From assembly GCA_028023455.1 (NCBI GenBank), contig JAQFVV010006203.1, positions 14,114,348 to 14,178,347 on the forward strand: a DNA stretch of 64,000 nucleotides. The letters are read 5' to 3'. A program made the translations under genes and the position numbers. This document shows, one piece after another, positions 12,601-22,401 of this stretch. Each line of letters opens with the position of its first letter. Within the stretch, counting starts at the first letter, position 1. The DNA comes from Epiperipatus broadwayi. Taxonomy: Eukaryota; Onychophora; Udeonychophora; Euonychophora; Peripatidae. The notes under the pieces were generated by a model, which searched no databases, was not told the origin of the DNA, and saw nothing but the letters and a program-made list of their open reading frames with translations.

Positions 12601-14962
12601 TTATTGGTGTCAATGCGGCATCTTATGATGAATGCCATTGGGTTTATTGTAAATTTTCCTTTGCAATTCCATCAATAACTTTATATTTTAATTGTTTATG
12701 TTTATTTTAAAGGGCTTTAATTTCAGGCTATTTGTCTCATAGTTAGGTCGATGCTGGTGGAGGAATATATGGGTGTTTATATCAATGTAATGTGAAGTGT
12801 GTTTAGCATACAGGGTAATACCCAATTGAATGCATGACCCAAAGATATAGTCATTGCATTGCAATGGACGTAGACATATTTCCTGTGCCATTGATCCCTT
12901 GTAGCTCTATGGATAGGGACTATAAGTCGGGAGATGGACCGCTCTCCCCATATGTAGCACTTTTCTTTAATTATTTTATATACATAATTCCTTCACCAGA
13001 CAGACACACATTCCTGTACTGAATGAGGATCATATCCTTCAAATAATATCATGCTGTCAGCGTGGTTTTATGCTAGCATCTTCATATTGCATTGGTTGCG
13101 ACTATATATCTGGAAGCAGGCGTTGGTTTGGCTTTGAACTTTTAGCCTGGGATTGAATGATTGTTTTGAAAAGTTTTTAGCTGAGAAATCTGTGTAGCCT
13201 ATCTATACTCAACATTATAAAACAAACTTTTATAAAATGTCCATCTGTGTGGATTGTTTAAAATAATATTTAAAAATTAATAACCAACCTAAATAATAAA
13301 TTTTATTCTTCAATTTTATTTATATGTGCGTTAATAAATGTTTGTGTGTTAATTACTGGCAGTGGCTTATTTCATTTTTTTTTAAATATTAATATATTTC
13401 CTTTAAGCAAGTTTTATATTAAATCTTTGCGTCTCCATGACGGTCGTAATAAATCATATGTGTAAAATTTGAATCTTAACAGTATGTATCTGCCTACAAT
13501 ATAAATTTTCCAGGTTCAAATAGCCTGGTGGCGCCCTGTACGGCAGATACGGTAAGACTGAAAACTTCCAATACACCCTGACCATTATAATATATTATGC
13601 ATAATGATTCCAATTTTTGGCAGTTATCCACAATATGCAACTATAATCACAATTTTTATGCTGCTATGTACATGTAAACAAATAATCCCTAGTGGGATTT
13701 TTTTTTATAAGAATCCATTTTTGCATAATTATTTATCATTAAAGTAATTGATGTTCAATATACATTCAAATGTATGATTGACATATGTAGACTTTCTAGA
13801 ATAACATATATTATTTGCACGTATTTACATGATTAAATAACAAACTTTATTTATATTCATGTATATACTACCCAAGCATAGACATCCAAATCTTTTAATG
13901 ATTGCTATGGAAAAATAAAATAGTTTTGTGTTTGTGCTTTATTTTGTTTCATTGCTTATATTTTGGCAAATACTATTATAAAGCACCCCTATTTAAAAAT
14001 TTCACAGGTTCTCATTGAATATAACATTAGATTTGTCTACAAAACAAGAAAGTGCATTTTTCTATTTCTTCAACCCTGATTCATTGTCAATAGAAGTAAT
14101 TTTGATTTTTGTATTACTATTTTTGTCGATAGTTAAATTATATTTATTGCTATTGTTATTTTTATTTTTATAGTCATCAAAAAGTGACCCAGAAAACAAC
14201 AACATGGCTTCTTTCATTATTTCATCATCTGCAAACGATTTATTTTTCTTTGCAAACAAATAAATAATTTTAAAAGAGGCAAACATTCCTCTTTTTTTTT
14301 TTAACCTGGTAAAAATTCTGTTTATTTAAGAAGAGCTTCACCTCGTAAAATCCTTATTTTTCTAATTGTAGTGTTTATAGGAAAAACCTTATAAATAGTA
14401 TTGTAATGTCTCTGCCATGATTTTCTAGAAATTGCTACAATTATATAAGGAATACAGATTTTTCTTTAGAATAAATGAAACCAAATTATTCTTCCTGCTC
14501 TATGTTATGGATTATATCTTTTTATTTGTATTATTCTTCATAATTTGTAATAATTTCAAAAATATGTAAAACTCTTAGAACCTATCAAACAAACAACTGA
14601 TTATATTACTGGAAATGTTTTGGTAATGTGGCACATTGACTTGCAATGAAAAGTTTAAATGTTCAATGTGATGTCATTGGCTTATTTTTAAATGTTGACA
14701 ATTTAGTGTCAGGCAGTGCTGCCAGACTATAAAAATTATTTTAAAATTAGCAATGACATTTTTAAAATACTTGACAGATACTTGAGAATTCACAAACGTC
14801 TCATTGCCACTTCCCAATCTAGAGTATTTTAAAACCCATTATCATTAGTGCTTTTGAAAGAAAGTCAAAAGCTTACTAGAAATAAATTGTAAAGAAAAAC
14901 TTCCTTTTTAAAGAACATATAGTAAAATGAGAAAAGATTAAGGGCAAAGTTAATCATTTAAA

Positions 14963-14986
14963 AATAATAATAATAATAATAATAAT
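14963..14986 (+). repeat. AAT microsatellite
   Basis: About eight perfect AAT repeats. Confidence 0.9.
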
Positions 14987-15408
14987 CACGCAGAAAAATA
15001 TTGCTTCAAGACTATAACTTATTAACAATAGATATGATAAAATAATTTAAGAAACAATGGAATTGTGAAAAAATAATATGTATTATAGCATTGATTTCAG
15101 GACCAAAGAAATGATACATGCATATATGATGCATTGAAAGTTCATTGCAGATGTAAACAACATAAATGTGAGTTGCTTACTATTATTCCACCCCACTAAT
15201 TAATTAGATGGGTTTAGTCAAAACATTGATTTCAAAATTATGAGTAATAATATATGATATTAAAATGATATAAAGCTTTATTCACATAAAACATATATAT
15301 AATTATATATATTTTACCAACAAAATTTCTTTTTTTTTTTTGTTTAAATATTGATATGTTTATAACTTTATCATTTGAAGTTCTTGTCTTTTTTTTTTGT
15401 TATTTCAG

Positions 15409-15470
15409 ACGTGAGAATGGATCTATTCCACTTATTGTTACAACTTGCATTAAAGAAATTGAAAAAAGAG
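15409..15470 (+). CDS. BCR/ABR: BCR/ABR-like RhoGAP, first helix of RhoGAP domain
   Basis: A 62-nt exon between the acceptor TATTTCAG and a GTATG donor at 15471. The first base completes an Arg codon begun in the previous exon. The last base (G) starts a Gly codon finished in the next. It encodes residues 56-77, ending IVTTCIKEIEKRG. This corresponds to IVRQCVEEIERRG in human BCR, the first helix of the RhoGAP fold just before the arginine-finger loop. Confidence 0.95.
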
Positions 15471-15650
15471 GTATGTTTTCATTTTATTTATAAATTTGTT
15501 GCTATAAAATTTATTTCAAGCAATACTGAAATTCTAGTAAAACGTTATACTGGGAACTTCTTATTCATTATTTTACATGGAACTGAAAAAAAATAATAAT
15601 AATAAATACACAAAAAATGGTAGAACATAATTCTATTAAATAATATAGAT

Positions 15651-15919
15651 TGTTAAAACAGGCAAAACTCTCCATATAGTAGTGCCACTCAGTACCAGCC
15701 AGAGTAATCAATGGATGCCAGAACACTTGTCCATAAAATCCCCATCTAGTGCCTCCTCATCCAATATCCCCAGACTAGTTTCTGGCTTGTGGCGTTCTGG
15801 CATCCATTGATTACTCTGATTGACACTGAGTGGCACTACTTTATGGAGAGTTTTGCCTGTTTTAATAACAGTTACGTGCAAGCATAAGAAATGGTGATTA
15901 TGTGATGTTTAGTGGTTTA
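15651..15919. mobile_element. Fold-back MITE of family B, partial ribozyme
   Basis: The left arm (15652-15724) starts AAAACAGGCAAAACTCTCCA. The right arm (15794-15868) is its reverse complement, ending GAGAGTTTTGCCTG. The centre carries CCCAGACTAGTTTCTGGC, the 3' half of the family's hammerhead motif, but lacks the CTGATGA half. The right end GTTTAGTGG runs into TTTAA, the same terminus as the copy at 57308-57490. Related copies are at 18.4, 33.0, 46.2, 56.0, 56.9 and 57.3 kb. Confidence 0.8.
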
Positions 15920-17212
15920 AATAATATAGATAAGAATATTTTAATAGTTATTCATTGAAGTACTATGCACATGGAGTACAATTTAGATGATTAGCTATAA
16001 ATACAATTAACTCGAGTATTATATTTCAAAATATTCTACAATATGCGTTTCTTTTTTGAAGCTTAGTGTCTTTGACCGTGAAATAAGAGAACATACTTCA
16101 TCCTTGAAAGCAATATACTTCAATAAATATTCATTCATCAATAGTTTTCTTAGGATATTGCTTAAATGTAGATATTTATTAATTATAGCAGTGTCAGAAA
16201 AGTTTATTACATATTAAATATGTGGGTTAATATAAATAGAGTACAGAAAATATAATTTTTAATGTAATAATTATATAATAAATTCTAAAATCTCATTTTT
16301 TATTATGTGTATGCTACAAATCATCACATTTAAAACCCCTTAGTAGTCAAAAAGTAATATCACTTTTATTTATAGTCTTAATTTGTTAAATAGAGTATGA
16401 ATAATTGCAATGATAAATTCAGGAAGTATTCAATATATATATCTAAACTCTACTTTAAATCCATTCAATTAGTAAGTTATGAGAATACAGAATTTACTAT
16501 ATAATATTTAATGCAATAAATTTAGTGTTGCATATTGGAGATGATGTAAATCTTTTTCAAGGTGATTTTAAAAAATGAGAAATAGATGACTCTGCCTTGA
16601 GAAAATTGAGTCAATTTAAAATAGAAATTGAATAATTACATATGATTAAAAATAGGAATTAATATTTTAAAAAGAAATAATCTTATCTAATCATTAATTT
16701 ATTATAAAAACTTATAATTTTATAAATAGAAAAATTGTTTTGATGTTTATTTGTTTTAGACTAATGTTTCATTTCAATTGATCTCTGAAAATGAAGGATT
16801 TATTTATAAGAAAACTAAAAGCTTGATCATGCAAACAAAAAAATAAAAGTCAATGATTGGATCAAAACCACACTTAGATAAAAATAATATATCCAAGACA
16901 TATATCATTTCACACCTAAGTAACAAAGTTAATTAAATCAAATCACATGTAAGCATGTAAATGAATAAATAGCTAATCACCTATATCTATGCATAAGAAA
17001 AACCCAACAATCATTTCATTACTATATATAGTATTTCATCTTGGAACAAAGATTTCATCATGTGATTCTATATATTAACATCAAATCTCACTCCCCTTTA
17101 CCATCTATAATATAATTAAAGGGATTTAAACCCAGACTTTCAAGCTTCTTACAGTCATCCATTCTATCCAATATAACCAATGCACATGATCACAGACGTG
17201 AAAAAGATATAT

Positions 17213-17271
17213 ATGATCTCCAATATATATTTTTTATGCTGAATCAGCACTCATCATATGGAGTGGATCAT
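17213..17271 (-). pseudogene. Decayed hammerhead ribozyme, family A
   Basis: The mirror copy of the ribozyme in the same palindrome. Stem II (GTGCTG, ATT loop, CAGCAT) survives. CTGATGA has become ATGATGA and GAAA has become AAAA, so cleavage is not expected. Confidence 0.65.
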
Positions 17272-17466
17272 TAGCTCCCACACATATATATAATCAGTGC
17301 TTAGTTTATATTAAGACAGCAAATTTACACACTTCAGTGGACAACCTTCAATCCTTTCCAATTCTTCAGTCATCCATATCAAAGGATTGAAATTTGTCCA
17401 TTAAAGTGTATAAATTTGCTATTTTAATATAAACCAAGCACTGATTATGTATATGTGTGGGAGATG

Positions 17467-17525
17467 ATGATCCATTCCAACTGATGAATGCTGATTCAGC
17501 ATGAAATACATATATTGAAGATCAT
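17467..17525 (+). ncRNA. Type I hammerhead ribozyme, family A
   Basis: CTGATGA is at 17481-17487. Stem II is ATGCTG/CAGCAT closing an ATT loop. GAAA is at 17503-17506. Stem III is ATA/TAT around CA, giving the U-H site; cleavage is predicted after A17514. Stem I pairs ATGATC with GATCAT and CAA with TTG around an internal loop. All core positions are canonical. It is on the same strand as the host BCR/ABR transcript. Activity is inferred from the family, not shown. Confidence 0.75.
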
Positions 17526-18344
17526 TTATCTTTTTTACATATATGTGGTTATATGTATTGGTTATAGTGGGTAGAGTGGATGACTATAGGGAATTTGAAA
17601 GTCTGGATTGAAATACCTTTTAATTACATCTACGTTAAGTATATACATTATACTTGTATTTCAGTGTTATATATATAATATAGTAACTTTTAATATTTAA
17701 ATTAGAGAGAGAGAGAAAATAAATCTCTGAAAAATAAATATTTACATATGTACTACAAATAGTATGTCATGAAATATTGATGAAATAGTTGATGGTTTTC
17801 TCTTTGCATTAATATAAATGATCACTTATTTATTCATGAGAATTCTCATGTGTAGTTTGATTAACCAACTTTGTTTCATGTATTTAAGTGTACTTTGACA
17901 TATGTTTTGATACTGTTTATACTAGATATAAATAGGCATTTTTCAGGAATTTTATTTTTTTTTGTCTCTTTTTCTTTCAAAACAAAAAAAAAGTAATTGA
18001 ATAGCTTTAAATTGAAACACCAGAAGTGCCAGAATTGGAATTAATCGAAGACCCCTGTGCTAAACCAGGCAGGGCTGTCTCTTTTTCTTTTGAATAAAAG
18101 CTTGCATTTCTAATTTAAATATTAAAAATCACCACATTGAGTTAATATGTGGGGGAGGGAAGAACTGATATCAATTTTCAGGACCACCCTGATGATATTC
18201 ATGTTTGGAGATGAAAAACTGTACAGTGACAAACAGTTGTTAATCAATACTCTGCATTGATACCATTGCCTAACTATTTATTTATTTGCATATGGCTTAA
18301 TTGATCAACTAAGTTGCAAATATTTGTTTATTTATCTTGGAACA

Positions 18345-18733
18345 TTAAATCACTAAACATCACATGATCATCATTTCTTATGCTTGCTCAAAGCTGTTAA
18401 AACAGGCAAAACTCTTTATGCAATAGTGCCACTCAGTGCAAGCCAGAGTAATCAATGGATGCCAGAAGTCTTGTGCATAAAATCCCTATCTAATGCCTAC
18501 TCATCAAATATCCCCAGACTAGTTTCTAGCTTGTGGCTTTCATCAGTGAGGAGCTTTGGATCTGTGAGTACTGCACCTAGATCTTTGTATCTAATGCAAC
18601 CCTCCAGCAGCCATCTTTTTTAACTACAAAATTATGAGTCTAAAATTGAAAACATAATATTTTCAATCCAAGCTCATTAGCTTATATAGTCATTTAGATG
18701 TGAATTCGGTTCAGTACGCATACATTTTGGCCT
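18345..18733. mobile_element. Family B element carrying a hammerhead motif
   Basis: It begins next to TTAA with ATCACTAAACATCACATGAT, the terminus also seen at 57308. It then carries the AAAACAGGCAAAACTCT core and a segment through CATACATTTTGG that is shared almost base for base with 56914-57246. The ribozyme is at 18503-18561 on the - strand. Confidence 0.75.
18503..18561 (-). ncRNA. Type I hammerhead ribozyme, family B
   Basis: Read on the - strand: CTGATGA, then a short stem II AGC/GCT with CACAA loop, GAAA, and stem III ACTAGT followed by C (a canonical GUC-type site within TAGTC). Stem I pairs CCTCA with TGGGG. The outer arm ATCCAA faces TTTGAT in this copy and TTGGAT in the 57.0 kb copy. 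The core is intact. Stem II is only 3 bp, as in minimal Penelope-type hammerheads. Confidence 0.65.
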
Positions 18734-19435
18734 GTTTTATCTTGGAACATATTATTTATATCTAAGTATATATTTTGTATTAAATGTTTTAAATTTACTA
18801 AAAAAGCATATTCATCATTGAATGATGATCATGATATTATTTTCACTTTCTATCTACTATAAATTATTATTGTATATATGTGTTAACTAATATTAATTTT
18901 TTCTTCATTATATATGTAATTGTTTTGCATATGTATGTTTATATGCTTTACCTAGTGGGTTTTTTTCTCCTTCCTTTATTCTGTTTAGCTGAGTGCACTT
19001 TTGGTGATGAGCACCATAATCATAGTTCTATATCTTTAATGAAACTTGATCATGATATTCTGACAGTTTATTAATATATTAGAATCTATATTGTTAATTA
19101 AAAAATTTGTTATATTCTGATTATTTTTATTATTATTTCATTTGTTTTTCATGACATCATACTTTTATCCTAGAAATAACTTAATTACGCATTGAATAAG
19201 TAAGTGCACATTAGATGGCACTGCAATCAGACCTTTATATCTAGTTTTTGTTAGTTGGCCTTCTAATATTGTAGAATATACCTGAAGATGTTCACAGGAA
19301 TTTATTTGCACTGATTTATTTATTATTTAAATTGCACAGTTTTAGTGTGAAGAAGTAAAAACCACTTCTAATTATACCAAATTTAAAGCAAATTAAAGAA
19401 ATCATTTGATTCTTCTTATTATTTTTTTTTCAAAG

Positions 19436-19513
19436 GTATATATGAACTTGGCATCTACCGGGTATCAGGAGCCACTTCAGATGTTCAAAAACTTAAAAAG
19501 TTATTTGACAGCA
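19436..19513 (+). CDS. BCR/ABR: BCR/ABR-like RhoGAP, arginine-finger exon
   Basis: A 78-nt exon with acceptor CAAAG and donor GTAAGT at 19514. It encodes residues 77-103 and includes GIYRVSG, the RhoGAP arginine-finger loop. The Arg (R85 of the visible protein) is the residue that enters the GTPase active site and speeds GTP hydrolysis on Rac/Cdc42-type GTPases. The following SDVQKLKKLFD corresponds to TDIQALKAAFD in human BCR. The catalytic Arg is intact, so the domain is predicted to be active. The next intron is only 88 bp, in sharp contrast to the kilobase introns around it. Confidence 0.97.
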
Positions 19514-19601
19514 GTAAGTAAAGTTTGTGCTTGTGAAATATATATATCCGTAATTGATATATATTTATGCGTATAAATATTTATGTATTATTCAATTTTA
19601 G

Positions 19602-19736
19602 ATAACTTTGAAGTGTCAAGGATTTTAACTGAAACTGACATTCACAGCATAACAGGTGTTTTAAAATTATACTTTCGAGAACTACCAGAAGCTCTGTTCA
19701 CAGATAGCCTCTATCCTAATTTGGTCAATGGCCTCA
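19602..19736 (+). CDS. BCR/ABR: BCR/ABR-like RhoGAP, central RhoGAP exon
   Basis: A 135-nt exon (acceptor ATTTTAG, donor GTAAGC at 19737) encoding residues 103-148. It contains TGVLKLYFRELPEALFTD, the signature helix of RhoGAP domains. K124 and R128 are the conserved Lys and Arg that stabilise the domain and the GTPase interface. The upstream segment TETDIHSITG matches SEMDVNAIAG of human BCR. One base remains at the 3' end and forms an Asn codon with the next exon, so the frame is continuous. Confidence 0.97.
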
Positions 19737-20236
19737 GTAAGCACATTTTCAAATTTTAATTAATATTTGTAATTTGTGTACTAATAATTCAGTACATATT
19801 ATGCATATCTAAATTTTATCTTTTAATTATTTACTTGACTCTTCTTATGGTTTAAAATTATAATTTCAGAATGAAAAATGTTATATTTTGTGTTATTATT
19901 TGGATGTCATGTGACTTTCGGAGTAATCTACTATACAGTTATTAATATTAGAAAATAACTAATTAACACTAATCAAAATACACAACTGACTCTCAGTTTT
20001 GACTATATTGTTAAAGCGATGTGATCATAATTGTATTTCACTTTCTTTGTTTTGGAAAGAAAAAATTGAAGAATAAGTATGTGTGAGGTTCATTCACAAA
20101 TATTATATATTTCGTGTTTTTCTAATTAATTATTTCAGATTTATGTGTGAATTAAAGAAATTAGAAAATCTATAATCTATATATTATCAATAAAATGATA
20201 TAAATGTTTTGTATATATATTATACTATTTTTTTAG

Positions 20237-20342
20237 ATTTAGCTGATCCTGGCGCTAAGGATCAGTGCATGTTGACACTCTTCAGTTCATTACCAAAACT
20301 TAACAAAGGAATTATTTTATATATGCTGGATCATTTGGTTAA
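20237..20342 (+). CDS. BCR/ABR: BCR/ABR-like RhoGAP, penultimate exon
   Basis: A 106-nt exon (acceptor TTTTTTAG, donor GTGAGT at 20343) encoding residues 148-183. LADPGAKDQCML matches LSDPVAKESCML of human BCR. The exon ends with LDHLVK, equivalent to LDHLKR. Two bases (AA) carry over and form Lys with the first base of the last exon. It is followed by a 6.6 kb intron filled with LINE, ribozyme-repeat and palindromic insertions. Confidence 0.96.
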
Positions 20343-20486
20343 GTGAGTTGTTTTTTTTTTAATTTTATATTCTAAAATATATACTATAGATTTAAAAAAA
20401 GACAAATAAGATTTATTGTAGTAACAAATAATTAAATTACATGAGAAACTTTAAAAAATATATATTGTAAGTGGTTATTAAAAAAA

Positions 20487-20742
20487 TTAAAAGACTGAAG
20501 TGAAGTTGGGCTGGACATATTTCTAGAAGAGATGATAATAGATGGACAATTGAAATCTTAAATTGGATTCCAAGAGATTGTAAAAGACCCAGAAAGAAAC
20601 CACATTTGAGATGGGTGGATAAAATAAGAAAGTGTACAGGGGTGATGTGGAGAAGAGAAGCTAAAGATCGGAGAAGATGGTTGAACTTGGAGAGACCTTC
20701 ATCCTGCAGTGGATTGATAATGGTTGATGATGAAAGATAGAA
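20487..20742 (+). pseudogene. LINE ORF2 C-terminal tail, truncated at the 5' end
   Basis: After an in-frame stop near 20496 the + strand encodes SWAGHISRRDDNRWTIEILN, then WIPRDCKRPRKKP, LRWVDKI and RRWLNLE. This is the widespread tail of non-LTR retrotransposon ORF2: GHxxRxxDxRW, then WxPxxxKRxxGRP, then RWxDDI, then DRxxWxxL. The frame ends at TAG about 20739, just after TTGATGATGA, a short tandem tail like those ending RTE-type LINEs. Confidence 0.8.
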
Positions 20743-21417
20743 ACTTATTTTAACTATGAATAAAACTTTCTTTCTCAAATAGCTTTAAAATGTTTTTTAG
20801 ACTCTGAAAACAGACATTTACTTTGTAGTTTTGAAAAGAGCTTTCAGTTTTTCGAACACATTCTCAAATTTTGTTATCTGAACATCTCTTTACATTCTTA
20901 AATTTTTTTTGAAAGACATCAAAAATCTATTATTTACATAATGTTATTCAGATTATATCTATCGATATTTTCCTTAAAAATCTTTTTAAATGTTTTTTTC
21001 TTATTTCAAAATAACAATATTGAACCAATATAATGATTACTTGTTTTCATAAACAATAAAATATTTTTAATTCTAAAATATTAATAGTTTTTTTGATAAA
21101 ATTTTAAAATATTACAAAATAAAACAACAAAATGGAAGCAAAAGTGCTGGATTTTAAAATAAGTTGAATTCAGCCATTAATGAATACTGAAAATTAGAAG
21201 TACTGAGTTCAAGCTGAATCTCTCAAAATATACATGTTCAATTCTAATAGTTTACTGACTTAGAAAAGTCATGAAATTACAAGAAATGTTTGTACAATGA
21301 CTTCATCTTGCCATAACTTCTAGAAAAACTTTACACACTCACAGAAATAAAATGCTTTGTGAAAAACACCAATAACATTTTAGTATTATTAGCAACAGCA
21401 GGCATTTGCAAAACTTA

Positions 21418-21515
21418 TATGGCCATTCTAACTGCAGAAAAAAAAAATACTAAGTTATAATATAGTGGAAATGAATTTTGTGATAATTATACAAACCAAG
21501 TCCATGAAATACAAG
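21418..21515 (-). repeat. Duplicate of a LINE 3' end
   Basis: This stretch (TATGGCCATTCTAACTGCAG onward, then ACAAACCAAGTCCATGAAAT) closely matches 22329-22435, which lies at the 3' end of the - strand LINE. The ribozyme repeat unit begins exactly where this similarity ends. Confidence 0.65.
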
Positions 21516-21604
21516 TCTTTTTTATAGATGGACAACTTCCATATTTCTCCATTCTTTTTTATTTCATAAATAATTTCATATAAATAAAGATACAATAAAA
21601 GACA

Positions 21605-21665
21605 AATGATCCCCAAGATGCATTTCATGCTGAACCAGAACTCATCAGTTGGGCCAGGTAATCAT
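21605..21665 (-). ncRNA. Type I hammerhead ribozyme, family A (downstream member of the pair)
   Basis: Core CTGATGA and GAAA are intact. Stem III is ATGCAT with C17, so cleavage is predicted between 21617 and 21616. Stem II (GTTCTG, GTT loop, CAGCAT) has one mismatch and one wobble. Stem I pairs ATGAT with ATCAT and CCAA with TTGG. It is probably weaker than its partner at 22021. Confidence 0.65.
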
Positions 21666-22020
21666 CTCTCGTATATATCTTTATTGCAAGAAGATCATTT
21701 ATGTAGAGCAAATTGTCTCATTTTTATTTTCAAGCATCAATTTACTCAACTCCCATCTTTTACATTATCAATTTTTTGATAAACACATAATGATTATTAC
21801 TAATCATTTATTAAACTAGAGATTTTCTCTAGCACAGAAATAAACTTTAATCCAAGTTAAAGATTAATATATCTGATTTTCAGCACACACACACATGGCT
21901 ATTTACATTTCTCCTTCTCCCATACATAATATCTTTTTTATAGATGGACAACTTCCATATTTCTCCATTCTTTTTTATTTCATAAATAATTTCATATAAA
22001 TAAAGATACAATAAAAGACA

Positions 22021-22081
22021 AATGACCCCCAAAATGCATTTCGTGCTGAACCAGCACTCATCAGTTGGTTCAGGTCATCAT
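22021..22081 (-). ncRNA. Type I hammerhead ribozyme, family A (upstream member, best copy)
   Basis: Stem II is a perfect six-pair helix, GTGCTG/CAGCAC, with a GTT loop between CTGATGA and GAAA. Stem III is the self-complementary ATGCAT followed by U17; cleavage is predicted between 22033 and 22032. Stem I pairs CCAA/TTGG, then an internal loop of four against one, then ATGACC/GGTCAT. Such a loop is placed where hammerheads make their activating contact with loop II. All conserved core bases are present. Confidence 0.8.
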
Positions 22082-22401
22082 CTCTCATATATATCTTTAT
22101 TATATGAATTTTTGCAATGGTCTTTAACTTCTTCAATAAGCTTTAATTTTTGAAATATTTGGTATTATGTATTGTATTAATTAGGACATTAGTTTTCAAG
22201 GACTGAGAAATGCTGCTTTAGCAGAACATTCTGAAGAGGAATATTTTTGGGGGGAATTAATTTTGGAAGCCTTCTTTTGATTTAATGGTCTTTGGAAGTT
22301 TTGTTATTGTAAAAGTCACTCATAAACCAGTATGGCCATTCCAACTCCATGAAAAAAAGAAAGAAAGAGAAAAAACCTCTAAAAAATAAGTTTTGCAATA
22401 A

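Larger units (their letters stand above)
7281..15408 (+). other. 8.1 kb intron, mostly AT-rich
   Basis: Apart from the LINE and hAT fragments at 8.65-9.31 kb, a 12-base G run at 9670-9681 and an AAT repeat at 14963-14986, I see no structured element. The segments at 11.87-12.24 and 12.69-13.18 kb are less AT-rich and look like old repeats, but I do not recognise them. Near 12120, CCAGGATTGAACCAGC resembles a reversed tRNA B box. Confidence 0.7.
17113..17627. mobile_element. 515-bp palindromic element of family A with hammerhead motifs on both arms
   Basis: Two arms of about 250 bp mirror each other around 17370. The outer ends read TAATTAAAGGGATTTAAACC on the left and AATACCTTTTAATTA on the right. 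The segment GGATTTAAACCCAGACTTTC on the left resembles an inverted tRNA B box. Each arm has a hammerhead-like segment: 17213-17271 (- strand, core damaged) and 17467-17525 (+ strand, core intact). The element lies in an intron transcribed on the + strand. Confidence 0.85.
15471..19435 (+). other. 4.0 kb intron with three structured repeats
   Basis: The intron contains the fold-back element at 15651-15919, the ribozyme palindrome at 17113-17627 and a ribozyme-bearing copy at 18345-18733. The remainder is AT-rich with no recognisable feature. Confidence 0.7.
21516..22101 (-). mobile_element. Retrozyme-like unit: two 170-bp direct repeats, each with a hammerhead
   Basis: 21516-21685 and 21932-22101 are the same length, have no gaps and differ at fewer than ten positions. 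They lie exactly 416 bp apart with 246 bp of unique sequence between. Each contains a - strand hammerhead at the same offset. A monomer bounded by two ribozymes is the layout described for retrozymes and for the pseudo-LTRs of Penelope-like elements. No protein is encoded. Expected product of double cleavage: a 416-nt RNA. Confidence 0.75.

Noticed and set aside
20437-20778. 113-codon open frame on the - strand
   Set aside because: The + strand of the same segment encodes the recognisable LINE ORF2 tail, so the - strand frame is a shadow.
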